Source of the DNA: Halisarca cf. caerulea
Taxonomy: Eukaryota; Porifera; Demospongiae; Chondrillida; Halisarcidae
Length of the DNA: 64,000 bases
Direction of reading: 5' to 3'
NCBI GenBank assembly: GCA_963170055.1
Contig: CAUJGJ010000253.1
Span: forward strand, 1 to 64,000
Shown: in pieces, positions 1-12,930 of the stretch
How positions within the stretch are numbered: position 1 is the stretch's first letter
How the letters are laid out: the number at the start of each line of letters is the position of its first letter
Position numbers and translations under genes: made by a program
Notes under the pieces: model-generated
The model's database searches: none
What the model was told of the DNA's origin: nothing
What the model saw: only the letters and a program-made list of their open reading frames with translations

Positions 1-1089
1 CTGGGAATGTGCGTGGTGCTAGTGCCAAATATTGGTATTAGCACCACCATATCCAACACTACACAAATACTTCCACAGCACTTCAGAAAGGTCATGTGTG
101 TCAACTAGGAATGTGCGTGGTGCTAGTGCCAAATATTGGTATTAGCACCAGCATATCCAACATTACACAAATACGCCCACAGTAGTTAAAAATCTTCATG
201 TGTGTCCAATGGGAATGTGTGTTGTGCTAGTGCCATATATTGGTATTAGCACCACCATATCCAACACTGCACAAATACGCCCACAGCACTTCAGAAACTT
301 CATGTGTGTCCACTGGGAATGTGCGTGGTGCTAGTGCCAAATATTGGTATTAGCACCAGCATATCCAACATTACACAAATACGCCCACAGTAGTTAAAAA
401 TCTTCATGTGTGTCCAATGGGAATGTGTGTGGTGCTAGTGCCATATATTGGTATTAGCACCAGCATATCCAACATTGCAGAAATACGCCCACAGCACTTG
501 AGAAACATCATGTGTGTCCACTGGGAATGTGCGTGGTGCTAGTGCCAAATAATGGTATTAGCACCAGCGTATCCAACACTACACAGATACTCCCACAGCA
601 CTTCAGAAACTTCATGTGTGTCCCCAGACAATGTGCGTGGTGCTAGTGCCAAATATTGGTATTAGCACCAGCATATCAAACACTACACAAATACGCCCAC
701 AGCACTTCAGAAAGGTCATGTGTGTCCACTGGGAATGTGCGTGGTGCTAGTGCCAAATATTGGTATTAGCACCAGCATATACAACATTACACAAATACGC
801 CCACAGTAGTTAAAAATCTTCATGTGTGTCCACTGGGAATGTGCGTGGTGTCAGTGCCAAATATTGGTATTAGCACCACCATATCCAACACTACACAAAT
901 ACGCCCACAGCACTTCAGAAAGGTCATGTGTGTCCACTGGGAATGTGCGTGGTGCTAGTGCCAAATATTAGTATTAGCACCAGCATATCCAACACTACTC
1001 AAATACGCCCACAGCACTTCAGAAAGGTCATGTGTGTCCACTGGGAATGTGCGTGGTGCTAGTGCCAAATATTGGTATTAGCACCAGCA
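1..1089. repeat. Mixed monomers, no clear HOR
   Basis: About ten monomers with assorted variants. These include TAGTTAAAAATC boxes near 183, 391 and 807, TCCAATGGG junctions near 208 and 415, and a ggtgTCagt change in the left dyad arm near 849. Variants such as CCCCAGACAATG near 622 echo the CCCCTGACAATG form used later in the 17-mer HOR. No long period could be followed inside this stretch. No gene or non-satellite sequence is visible. Confidence 0.75.
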
Positions 1090-2858
1090 TATCCAACACT
1101 ACACAAATACGCCCACAGAACTTCAGAAACTTCATGTGTGTCCACTGGGAATGTGTGTGGTGCTAGTGCCAAATATTGGTATTAGCACCAGCATATCCAA
1201 CACTACACAAATACGCCCACAGCACTTCAGAAAGGTCATGTGTGTCCACTGGGAATGTGCGTGGTGCTAGTGCCAAATATTGGTATTAGCACCAGCATAT
1301 CCAACACTACACAAATACGCCCACAGTACTTCAGAAAGGTTATGTGTGTCCACAAGGAATGTGCGTGGTGTCAGTGCCTAATGTTGGTATTAGCACCAGC
1401 ATATCCAACACTACACAAAAACGCCCACAGCACTTCAGAAACTTCATGTGTGTCCACTGGGAATGTGCGTGGTGCTAGTGCCAAATATTGGTATTAGCAC
1501 CACCATATCCAACACTAAACAAATACGCCCACAGCACTTCAGAAACTTCATGTGTGTCTACTGGGAATGTGCGTGGTGCTAGTGCCAAATATTGGTATTA
1601 GCCCCACCATATCCAACACTACACAAATACGCCCAAAGTACTTCAGAAGGGTCATGTGTGTCCACTGGGAATGTGCGTGGTGCTAGTGCCAAATATTGGT
1701 ATTAGCACCACCATATCCAACACTACACAAATACGCCCACAGTACTTCAGAAAGGTCATGTGTGTCCACTGGGAATGTGCGTGGTGTCAGTGCCAAATAT
1801 TGGTATTAGCACCAGCATATCCAACACTACACAAATACGCCCACAGCACTTCAGAAAGGTCATGTGTGTCCACTGGGAATGTGCGTGGTGCTAGTGCCAA
1901 ATATTGGTATTAGCACCAGCATATCCAACACTACACAAATACGCCTACAGCACTTCAGAAAGGTCATGTGTGTCCACTGGGAATGTGCGTGGTGCTAGTG
2001 CCAAATATTGGTATTAGCACCAGCATATCCAACACTACACAAATACGCCCACAGCACTTCAGAAACTTAATGTGTGTCTACTGGGAATGTGCGTGGTGCT
2101 AGTGCCAAATATTGGTATTAGCACCAGCATATCCAACACTACACAAATACGCCCACAGTATATAAGAAACTTCATCTGTGTCCACTGGGAAAGTGCGTGG
2201 TGCTAGTGCCATATATTGGTATTAAAACCAGCATATCCAACACTACACAAATACGCCCACAGCACTTCAGAAAGGTCATGTGTGTCCACTGGGAATGTGC
2301 GTGGTGCTAGTGCCAAATATTGGTATTAGCACCACCATATCCAACACTACACAAATACGCCCACAGTACTTCAGAAACTTCATGTGTGTCCACTGGGAAT
2401 GTGCGTGGTGTCAGTGCCAAATATTGGTATTAGCACCAGCATATCCAACACTACACAAATACGCCCACAGCACTTCTTAAACTTCATGTGTGTCCACTGG
2501 GAATGTGCGTGGTGCTAGTGCAAAATATTGGTATTAGCACCACCATATCCAACACTAAAAAATACGCCCACAGCACTTCAGAAACTTCATGTGTGTCTAC
2601 TGGGAATGTGCGTGGTGCTAGTGAAAAAAATATTGGTATTAGCACCACCATATCCAACTCTACACAAATACGCCCAAAGTATTTCAGAAAGGTCATGTGT
2701 GTCCACTGGGAATGTGCGTGGTGCTAGTGTCAAATATTGGTATTAGCACCACCATATCCAACACTACACAAATACTCCCACAGTACTTCAGAAAGGTCAT
2801 GTGTGTCCCCTGACAATGTGCGTGGTGCTAGTGCCAAATATTGGTATTAGCACCACCA
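1090..2858. repeat. 17-monomer HOR, copy 1 (1,769 bp)
   Basis: Diagnostic variants here recur exactly 1,769 bp downstream (17 x 104 + 1). Examples are the CAGTATATAAG box at 2155 and 3924, and the ACAGAACTTCAG box at 1115 and 2884. The extra base is the net of a +2 change (GTGAAAAAAATATTGG) and a -1 change (ACTAAAAAATACG). The only difference I noticed from copy 2 is CACAAGGAATG versus CACAGGGAATG near 1352 and 3121. Confidence 0.88.
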
Positions 2859-4627
2859 TATCCAACACTACACAAATACGCCCACAGAACTTCAGAAACT
2901 TCATGTGTGTCCACTGGGAATGTGTGTGGTGCTAGTGCCAAATATTGGTATTAGCACCAGCATATCCAACACTACACAAATACGCCCACAGCACTTCAGA
3001 AAGGTCATGTGTGTCCACTGGGAATGTGCGTGGTGCTAGTGCCAAATATTGGTATTAGCACCAGCATATCCAACACTACACAAATACGCCCACAGTACTT
3101 CAGAAAGGTTATGTGTGTCCACAGGGAATGTGCGTGGTGTCAGTGCCTAATGTTGGTATTAGCACCAGCATATCCAACACTACACAAAAACGCCCACAGC
3201 ACTTCAGAAACTTCATGTGTGTCCACTGGGAATGTGCGTGGTGCTAGTGCCAAATATTGGTATTAGCACCACCATATCCAACACTAAACAAATACGCCCA
3301 CAGCACTTCAGAAACTTCATGTGTGTCTACTGGGAATGTGCGTGGTGCTAGTGCCAAATATTGGTATTAGCCCCACCATATCCAACACTACACAAATACG
3401 CCCAAAGTACTTCAGAAGGGTCATGTGTGTCCACTGGGAATGTGCGTGGTGCTAGTGCCAAATATTGGTATTAGCACCACCATATCCAACACTACACAAA
3501 TACGCCCACAGTACTTCAGAAAGGTCATGTGTGTCCACTGGGAATGTGCGTGGTGTCAGTGCCAAATATTGGTATTAGCACCAGCATATCCAACACTACA
3601 CAAATACGCCCACAGCACTTCAGAAAGGTCATGTGTGTCCACTGGGAATGTGCGTGGTGCTAGTGCCAAATATTGGTATTAGCACCAGCATATCCAACAC
3701 TACACAAATACGCCTACAGCACTTCAGAAAGGTCATGTGTGTCCACTGGGAATGTGCGTGGTGCTAGTGCCAAATATTGGTATTAGCACCAGCATATCCA
3801 ACACTACACAAATACGCCCACAGCACTTCAGAAACTTAATGTGTGTCTACTGGGAATGTGCGTGGTGCTAGTGCCAAATATTGGTATTAGCACCAGCATA
3901 TCCAACACTACACAAATACGCCCACAGTATATAAGAAACTTCATCTGTGTCCACTGGGAAAGTGCGTGGTGCTAGTGCCATATATTGGTATTAAAACCAG
4001 CATATCCAACACTACACAAATACGCCCACAGCACTTCAGAAAGGTCATGTGTGTCCACTGGGAATGTGCGTGGTGCTAGTGCCAAATATTGGTATTAGCA
4101 CCACCATATCCAACACTACACAAATACGCCCACAGTACTTCAGAAACTTCATGTGTGTCCACTGGGAATGTGCGTGGTGTCAGTGCCAAATATTGGTATT
4201 AGCACCAGCATATCCAACACTACACAAATACGCCCACAGCACTTCTTAAACTTCATGTGTGTCCACTGGGAATGTGCGTGGTGCTAGTGCAAAATATTGG
4301 TATTAGCACCACCATATCCAACACTAAAAAATACGCCCACAGCACTTCAGAAACTTCATGTGTGTCTACTGGGAATGTGCGTGGTGCTAGTGAAAAAAAT
4401 ATTGGTATTAGCACCACCATATCCAACTCTACACAAATACGCCCAAAGTATTTCAGAAAGGTCATGTGTGTCCACTGGGAATGTGCGTGGTGCTAGTGTC
4501 AAATATTGGTATTAGCACCACCATATCCAACACTACACAAATACTCCCACAGTACTTCAGAAAGGTCATGTGTGTCCCCTGACAATGTGCGTGGTGCTAG
4601 TGCCAAATATTGGTATTAGCACCACCA
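2859..4627. repeat. 17-monomer HOR, copy 2 (1,769 bp)
   Basis: Tandem neighbour of copy 1 and almost base-for-base identical to it. Both carry the GTGTCAGTGCC dyad-arm variant, the TATATAAG box and the poly-A dyad variant in the same order. Near-identity over about 1.77 kb implies recent duplication or conversion relative to divergence among the 17 units inside one copy. Confidence 0.88.
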
Positions 4628-6396
4628 TATCCAACACTACACAAATACGCCCACAGCACTTCAGAAAGGTCATGTGTGTCCACTGGGAATGTGCGTGGTG
4701 CTAGTGCCAAATATTGGTATTAGCACCAGCATATCCAACACTACACAAATACGCCCACAGAACTTCAGAAACTTCATGTGTGTCCACTGGGAATGTGTGT
4801 GGTGCTAGTGCCAAATATTGGTATTAGCACCAGCATATCCAACACTACACAAATACGCCCACAGCACTTCAGAAACTTAATGTGTGTCTACTGGGAATGT
4901 GCGTGGTGCTAGTGCCAAATATTGGTATTAGCACCAGCATATCCAACACTACACAAATACGCCCACAGTACTTCAGAAACTTCATGTGTATCCACTGGGA
5001 ATGTGCGTGGTGCTAGTGCCAAATATTGGTATTAGCACCACCATATCCAACACTACACAAATACGCCCACAGCACTTCAGAAAGGCCATGTGTGTCCACT
5101 GGGAATGTGTGTGGTGCTAGTTCCAAATATTGGTATTAGCACCAGCATATCCAACAATACACAAATACGCCCACAGCACTTCAGAAAGGTCATGTGTGTC
5201 CACTGGGAATGTGCGTGGTGTCAGTGCCAAATATTGGTATTAGCACCAGCATATCCAACACTACACAAATACGCCCACAGCACTTCAGAAACTTAATGTG
5301 TGTCTACTGGGAATGTGCGTGGTGCTAGTGCCAAATATTGGTATTAGCACCAGCATATCCAACACTACACAAATACGCCCACAGTATATAAGAAACTTCA
5401 TCTGTGTCCACTGGGAAAGTGCGTGGTGCTAGTGCCATATATTGGTATTAAAACCAGCATATCCAACACTACACAAATACGCCCACAGCACTTCAGAAAG
5501 GTCATGTGTGTCCACTGGGAATGTGCGTGGTGCTAGTGCCAAATATTGGTATTAGCACCACCATATCCAACACTACACAAATACGCCCACAGTACTTCAG
5601 AAACTTCATGTGTGTCCACTGGGAATGTGCGTGGTGTCAGTGCCAAATATTGGTATTAGCACCAGCATATCCAACACTACACAAATACGCCCACAGTATA
5701 TAAGAAACTTCATCTGTGTCCACTGGGAAAGTGCGTGGTGCTAGTGCCATATATTGGTATTAAAACCAGCATATCCAACACTACACAAATACGCCCACAG
5801 CACTTCAGAAAGGTCATGTGTGTCCACTGGGAATGTGCGTGGTGCTAGTGCCAAATATTGGTATTAGCACCACCATATCCAACACTACACAAATACGCCC
5901 ACAGTACTTCAGAAACTTCATGTGTGTCCACTGGGAATGTGCGTGGTGTCAGTGCCAAATATTGGTATTAGCACCAGCATATCCAACACTACACAAATAC
6001 TCCCACAGCACTTCTTAAACTTCATGTGTGTCCACTGGGAATGTGCGTGGTGCTACTGCCAAATATTGGTATTAGCACCACCACATCCAACACTAAAAAA
6101 TACGCCCACAGCACTTCAGAAACTTCATGTGTGTCTACTGGGAATGTGCGTGGTGCTAGTGAAAAAAATATTGGTATTAGCACCACCATATCCAACTCTA
6201 CACAAATACGCCCAAAGTACTTCAGAAAGGTCATGTGTGTCCACTGGGAATGTGCGTGGTGCTAGTGTCAAATATTGGTATTAGCACCACCATATCCAAC
6301 ACTACACAAATACTCCCACAGTACTTCAGAAAGGTCATGTGTGTCCCCTGACAATGTGCGTGGTGCTAGTGCCAAATATTGGTATTAGCACCACCA
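4628..6396. repeat. 17-monomer HOR, copy 3, rearranged inside
   Basis: The same 1,769-bp register continues: the poly-A dyad monomer near 4390 recurs near 6160. The left half uses different monomers from copy 2, for example ACAGCACTTCAG replaces ACAGAACTTCAG near 4652. A three-monomer (312 bp) segment with the TATATAAG box is present twice, at 5381 and 5693. Overall length is preserved, so the extra three monomers are balanced by loss elsewhere. Confidence 0.78.
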
Positions 6397-8175
6397 TATC
6401 CAACACTACACAAATACGCCCACAGCACTTAAGAAAGGTCATGTGTGTCCACTGGGAATGTGCGTGGTGCTAGTGCCAAATATTGGTATTAGCACCAGCA
6501 TATCCAACACTACACAAATACGCCCACAGAACTTCAGAAACTTCATGTGTGTCCACTGGGAATGTGTGTGGTGCTAGTGCCAAATATTGGTATTAGCACC
6601 AGCATATCCAACACTACACAAATACGCCCACAGCACTTCAGAAACTTAATGTGTGTCTACTGGGAATGTGCGTGGTGCTAGTGCCAAATATTGGTATTAG
6701 CACCAGCATATCCAACACTACACAAATACGCCCACAGTACTTCAGAAACTTCATGTGTATCCACTGGGAATGTGCGTGGTGCTAGTGCCAAATATTGGTA
6801 TTAGCACCACCATATCCAACACTACACAAATACGCCCACAGCACTTCAGAAAGGCCATGTGTGTCCACTGGGAATGTGTGTGGTGCTAGTTCCAAATATT
6901 GGTATTAGCACCAGCATATCCAACAATACACAAATACGCCCACAGCACTTCAGAAAGGTCATGTGTGTCCACTGGGAATGTGCGTGGTGTCAGTGCCAAA
7001 TATTGGTATTAGCACCAGCATATCCAACATTACACAAATATGCCCACAGTAGTTAAAAATCTTCATGTGTGTCCACTGGGAATGTGCGTGGTGCTAGTGC
7101 CAAATATTGGTATTAGCACCAGCATATCCAACACTACACAAATACGCCCACAGCACTTCAGAAACTTAATGTGTGTCTACTGGGAATGTGCGTGGTGCTA
7201 GTGCCAAATATTGGTATTAGCACCACCATATCCAACTCTACACAAATACGCCCAAAGTATTTCAGAAAGGTCATGTGTGTCCACTGGGAATGTGCGTGGT
7301 GCTAGTGTCAAATATTGGTATTAGCACCACCATATCCAACACTACACAAATACTCCCACAGTACTTCAGAAAGGTCATGTGTGTCCCCTGACAATGTGCG
7401 TGGTGCTAGTGCCAAATATTGGTATTAGCACCACCATATCCAACACTACACAAATACGCCCACAGCACTTCAGAAAGGTCATGTGTGTCCACTGGGAATG
7501 TGCGTGGTGCTAGTGCCAAATATTGGTATTAGCACCAGCATATCCAACACTACACAAATACGCCCACAGAACTTCAGAAACTTCATGTGTGTCCACTGGG
7601 AATGTGTGTGGTGCTAGTGCCAAATATTGGTATTAGCACCAGCATATCCAACACTACACAAATACGCCCACAGCACTTCAGAAACTTAATGTGTGTCTAC
7701 TGGGAATGTGCGTGGTGCTAGTGCCAAATATTGGTATTAGCACCAGCATATCCAACACTACACAAATACGCCCACAGTACTTCAGAAACTTCATGTGTAT
7801 CCACTGGGAATGTGCGTGGTGCTAGTGCCAAATATTGGTATTAGCACCACCATATCCAACACTACACAAATACGCCCACAGCACTTCAGAAAGGCCATGT
7901 GTGTCCACTGGGAATGTGTGTGGTGCTAGTTCCAAATATTGGTATTAGCACCAGCATATCCAACAATACACAAATACGCCCACAGCACTTCAGAAAGGTC
8001 ATGTGTGTCCACTGGGAATGTGCGTGGTGTCAGTGCCAAATATTGGTATTAGCACCAGCATATCCAACATTACACAAATATGCCCACAGTAGTTAAAAAT
8101 CTTCATGTGTGTCCACTGGGAATGTGCGTGGTGCTAGTGCCAAATATTGGTATTAGCACCAGCATATCCAACACT
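6140..8175. repeat. 10-monomer tandem duplication (1,040 bp unit)
   Basis: A segment starting near 6140-6181 recurs 1,040 bp downstream. CACCACCATATCCAACTCTA is at 6181 and 7221, the GGCCATG / GTTCCAAATATTGG pair is near 6853 and 7893, and the TAGTTAAAAATC box is near 7050 and 8090. The left part of this unit also belongs to the 1,769-bp series (GGCCATG near 5084 and 6853). The 10-mer therefore appears to have been cut from the 17-mer HOR and reduplicated. Confidence 0.8.
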
Positions 8176-10434
8176 ACAAAAATACGCCCACAGCACTTCA
8201 GAAACTTCATGTGTGTCCACTGGGAATGTGCATGGTGCTAGTGCCAAATATTGGTATTAGCACCACCATATCCAACACTACACAAATACGCCCACAGCAC
8301 TTCAGAAACTTCATGTGTGTCCACTGGGAATGTGCGTGGTGCTAGTGCCAAATATTGGTATTAGCACCACCATATCCAACACTACAAAAATACGCCCACA
8401 GCACTTCAGAAACTTCATGTGTGTTCACTGGGAATGTGCGTGGTGCTAGTGCCAAATATTGGTATTAGCACCACCATATCCAACACTACACAAATACGCC
8501 CACAGCACTTCAGAAAGGTCATGTTTGTCCACTGGGAATGTGCGTGGTGCTAGTGCCAAATATTGGTATTAGCAATAGCATATCCAACACTACACAAATA
8601 CGCCCACAGAACTTCAGAAACTTCATGTGTGTCCACTGGGAATGTGTGTGGTGCTAGTGCCAAATATTGGTATTAGCACCAGCATATCCAACACTACACA
8701 AATACGCCCACAGCACTTCAGAAACTTAATGTGTGTCTACTGGGAAGGTGCGTGGTGCTAGTGCCAAATATTGGTATTTGCACCAGCATATCCAACACTA
8801 CACAAACACGCCCACAGCACTTCAGAAAGGTCATGTGTGTCCACTGGGAATGTGCGTGGTGCTAGTGCAAAATATTGGTATTAGCACCACCATATCCAAC
8901 ACTACACAAATACGCCCACAGCACTTCAGAAAGGTCATGTGTGTCCACTGGGAATGTGCGTGGTGCTAGTGCCAAATATTGGTATTAGCACCAGCATATC
9001 CAACATTACACAAATACGCCCACAGTAGTTAAAAATCTTCATGTGTGTCCAATGGGAATGTGCGTGGTGCTAGTGCCAAATATTGGTATTAGCACCACCA
9101 TATCCAACACTACACAAATACGCCCACAGCACTTCAAAAACTTCATGTGTGTCCACTGGGAATGTGCGTGGTGCTAGTGCCAAATATTGGTATTAGCACC
9201 AGCATATCCAACATTACACAAATACACCCACAGTAGTTAAGAAACTTCATGTGTGTCCACTGGGAATGTGCGTGGTGCTAGTGCCAAATATTGGTATTAG
9301 CACCAGCATATCCAACACTACACAAATACGCCCACAGTACTTCAGAAACTTCATGTGTGTCCACTGGGAATGTGCGTGGTGCTAGTGCCAAATATTGGTA
9401 TTAGCACCAGCATATCCAACATTACACAAATGCGCCCACAGTAGTTAAGAAACTTCATGTGTGTCCCACTGGGAATGTGCGTGGTGCTAGTGCTAAATAT
9501 TGGTATTAGCACCAGATTATCCAACACTACACAAATACGCCCACAGCACTTTAAAAAGGTCATGTGTGTCCACTGGGAATGTGCGTGGTGCTAGTGCCAA
9601 ATATTGGTATTAGCACCAGCATATCCAATACTACACAAGTACGCCCACAGTACTTCAGAAACTTCATGTGTGTCTACTAGGAATGTGCGTGGTGCTAGTG
9701 CCAAATATTGGTATTAGCACCAGCATATCCAACACTACACAAATACGCCCACAGCACTTCAAAAACTTCATGTGTGTCCACTGGGAATGTGCGTGGTAAT
9801 AGTGCCAAATATTGGTATTAGCACCACCATATCCAACACTACACAAATACGCCCACAGCACTTCAAAAAGGTCATGTGTGTCCACTGGGAATGTGCGTGG
9901 TACTAGTGCCAAATATTGGTATTAGCACCAGCATATCCAACACTACACAAATACGCCCACAGCACTTCAGAAACTTCATGTGTGTCCACTGGGAATGTGC
10001 GTGGTGCTAGTGCCAAATATTGGTATTAGCACCAGCATATCCAACATTACACAAATACACCCACAGTAGTTAAGAAACTTCATGTGTGTCCACTGGGAAT
10101 GTGCGTGGTGCTAGTGCCAAATATGGTTATTTGCACCAGCATATCCAACACTACACAACTACGCCCACAGCACTTCAAAAAGGTCATGTGTGTCCACTGG
10201 GAATGTGCGTGGTACTAGTGCCAAATATTGGTATTAGCACCAGCATATCCAACACTACACAAATACGCCCACAGCACTTCAGAAATTTGTTGTGTGTCCA
10301 CTGGGAATGTGCGTGGTGCTAGTGCCAAATATTGGTATTAGCACCAGCATATCCAATACTACACAAATACGCCCACAGTACTTCAGAAACTTCATGTGTG
10401 TCTACTAGGAATGTGTGTGGTGCTAGTGCAAAAT
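8176..10434. repeat. Mixed monomers bridging two HOR domains
   Basis: Around 22 monomers with no sustained long period. One segment near 9351-9563, with a +1 junction CCCACTGGG near 9467 and TAGTTAAGAAAC boxes, recurs 1,249 bp later at about 10600 and becomes part of the next HOR. The GTACTAGTGCC and GTAATAGTGCC dyad-arm variants occur here (near 9898, 9796 and 10211). Nothing other than satellite is visible. Confidence 0.72.
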
Positions 10435-11355
10435 ATTGGTATTAGCACCAGCATATCCAACACTACACAAATACGCCAACAGCACTTCAGAAAGGTCATG
10501 TGTGTCCACTGGGAATGTGCGTGGTGCTAGTGCCAAATATTGGTATTAGCACCAGCATATCCAACACTACACAAATACGCCCACAGCACTTCAGAAACTT
10601 CATGTGTGTCCACTGGGAATGTGCGTGGTGCTAGTGCCAAATATTGGTATTAGCACCAGCATATCCAACATTACACAAATGCGCCCACAGTAGTTAAGAA
10701 ACTTCATGTGTGTCCCACTGGGAATGTGCGTGGTGCTAGTGCTAAATATTAGTATTAGCACCAGATTATCCAACACTACACAAATACGCCCACAGCACTT
10801 TAAAAAGGTCATGTGTGTCCACTGGGAATGTGCGTGGTGCTAGTGCCAAATATTGGTCTTAGCACCAGAATATCCAATACTACACAAGTACGCCCACAGT
10901 ACTTCAGAAACTTCATGTGTGTCTACTAGGAATGTGCGTGGTGCTAGTGCCAAATATTGGTATTAGCACCACCATATCTAACACAACACAAATACGCCCA
11001 CAGCACTTCGGAAACTTCATGTGTGTCCACTGGGAATGTGCGTAGTGCTAGTGCCAAATATTGGTATTAGCACCAGAATATCCAATACTACACAAGTACG
11101 CCCACAGTACTTCAGAAACTTCATGTGTGTCTACTAGAAATGTGCGTGGTGCTAGTGCCAAATATTGGTATTAGCACCAGCATATCCAACACTACACAAA
11201 TACGCCCACAGCACTTCAGAAAGGTCATGTGTGTCCACTGGGAATGTGCGTGGTGCTAGTGCCAAATATTGGTATTAGCACCACCATATCCAACACTACA
11301 CAAATACGCCCACAGTACTTCAGAAAGGTCATGTGTGTCCACTGGGAATGTGCGT

Positions 11356-11386
11356 GGTGCTAGTGCCAAATATTGGTATTAGCACC
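11356..11386. other. Dyad / potential hairpin present in each monomer (example copy)
   Basis: Monomer positions 15-45 form an odd-length inverted repeat centred on T30. Each arm is 14 nt: the left starts GGTGCTA and ends CCAA, the right starts TTGG and ends TAGCACC, with ATA between. Pairing i with its mirror gives 12 Watson-Crick pairs and 2 G-T pairs (at 22/38 and 24/36). Beyond a small internal loop (GT on the left, A on the right), ATGTGC pairs with GCATAT with five Watson-Crick pairs and one G-T. The full structure then spans 11348-11393. As transcribed RNA this would be a long stem-loop; as DNA it is a symmetric site or potential cruciform. Any function is inference, but the symmetry is directly visible and repeats array-wide. 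Confidence 0.9.
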
Positions 11387-11419
11387 AGCATATCCAACAC
11401 TACACAAATACGCCCACAG

Positions 11420-11433
11420 CACTTCAGAAAGGT
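11420..11433. repeat. Variable box of the monomer (example copy)
   Basis: Monomer positions 79-92 hold most of the variants that distinguish monomer subtypes. States seen include CACTTCAGAAAGGT, CACTTCAGAAACTT, TACTTCAGAAACTT, TAGTTAAGAAACTT, TAGTTAAAAATCTT, CAGTTAAGAAATTT, TACTTATGAAATAT, TATATAAGAAACTT and GATCTTCAGAAAGG. The flanking ACGCCCACAG and CATGTGTGTCC are much more stable. The box lies outside the dyad, and its states recur at HOR spacing, so it is the most useful segment for classifying monomers. Confidence 0.8.
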
Positions 11434-12930
11434 CATGTGTGTCCACTGGGAATGTGCGTGGTGCTAGTGCCAAATATTGGTATTAGCACCAGCATATCCA
11501 ACACTACACAAATACACCCACAGCACTTCAGAAACTTCATGTGTGTCCACTGGGAATGTGCGTGGTGCTAGTGCCAAATATTGGTATTAGCACCAGTATA
11601 TCCCACATTACACAAATACGCCCACAGCACTTCAGAAAGGTCATGTGTGTCCACTGGGAATGTGCGTGGTGCTAGTGCCAAATATTGGTATTAGCAACAG
11701 CATATCCAACACTACAAAAATACGCCCCCAGCAATTCAGAAAGGTCATGTGTGTCCACTGGGAATGTGCATGGTGCTAGTGCCAAATATTGGTATTAGCA
11801 CCAGCAAATCCAACACTACACAAATACGCCCACAGTAGTTAAGAAACTTCATGTGTGTCCACTGGGAATGTGCGTGGTGCTAGTGCCAAATATTGGTATT
11901 AGCACCAGCATATCCAACACTACACAAATACGCCCACAGCACTTCAGAAAGGTCATGTGTGTCCACTGGGAATGTGCGTGGTGCTATTGCCAAATATTGG
12001 TATTAGCACCAGCATATCCAACACTACACAAATACGCCCACAGCACTTCAGAAAGGTCATGTGTTTATACTGGGAATGTGCGTGGTGCTAGTGCCAAATA
12101 TTGGTATTAGCACCAGCATATCGTACACTACAACATACGCCCACAGATCTTCAGAAAGGTCATGTTTGTCCACTGGGAATGTGCGTGGTGCTAGTGCAAA
12201 ATATTGGTATTAGCACCAGCATATCCCACATTACACAAATACGCCTACAGCACTTCAGAAAGGTCATGTGTGTCCACTGGGAATGTGCGTAGTGCTAGTG
12301 CCAAATATTGGTATTAGCACCAGCATATCCAACACTACACAAATACGCCCACAGCACTTCAAAAACTTCATGTGTTTCCTCTGGGAATGTGCGTGGTGCT
12401 AATTCAAAATATTGGTATTAGCACCAGCATATCCAACACTACACAAATACGCCCACAGCACTTCAGAAAGGTCATGTGTGTCCACTGGGAATGTGCGTGG
12501 TGCTAGTGCCAAATATTGGTATTAGCACCAGCATATCCAACACTACACAAATACACCCACAGCACTTAAGAAACTTCATGTGTGTCCACTGGGAATGTGC
12601 GTGGTGCTAGTGCCAAATATTGGTATTAGCACCAGTATATCCCACATTACACAAATACGCCCACAGCACTTCAGAAAGGTCATGTGTGTCCACTGGGAAT
12701 GTGCGTGGTGCTAGTGCCAAATATTGGTATTAGCACCAGCATATCCAACACTACACAAATACGCCCACAGCACTTCAGAAAGGTCATGTGTGTCCACTGG
12801 GAATGTGCATGGTGCTAGTGCCAAATATTGGTATTAGCACCAGCAAATCCAACACTACACAAATACGCCCACAGTAGTTAAGAAACTTCATGTGTGTCCA
12901 CTGGGAATGTGCGTGGTGCTAGTGCCAAAT

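Larger units (their letters stand above)
11342..11445 (+). repeat. Representative consensus-like monomer (104 bp)
   Basis: This unit matches the commonest base at nearly all positions and is used here as the numbering reference. Position 1 is the C of CTGGGAATG and position 104 is the last base before the next CTGGG at 11446. Positions 96-104 plus 1-28 are T/G-rich. Positions 15-45 form a dyad. Positions 42-84 are A/C-rich with few G. Positions 79-92 are the variable box. The only CpGs are at 12-13 (GTGCGTGG) and 70-71 (ATACGCCC). Composition is about 46% G+C. Confidence 0.95.
10435..12930. repeat. 24-monomer HOR, copy 1 (2,496 bp)
   Basis: Variants recur at exactly 2,496 bp: ACGCCAACAGC at 10474 and 12970, the +1 junction CCCACTGGG near 10716 and 13212, and TTATACTGGG at 12065 and 14561. 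A -1 monomer with CTACAACATACG near 12130 is compensated by the +1 junction, so the unit is an exact multiple of 104. Confidence 0.85.
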
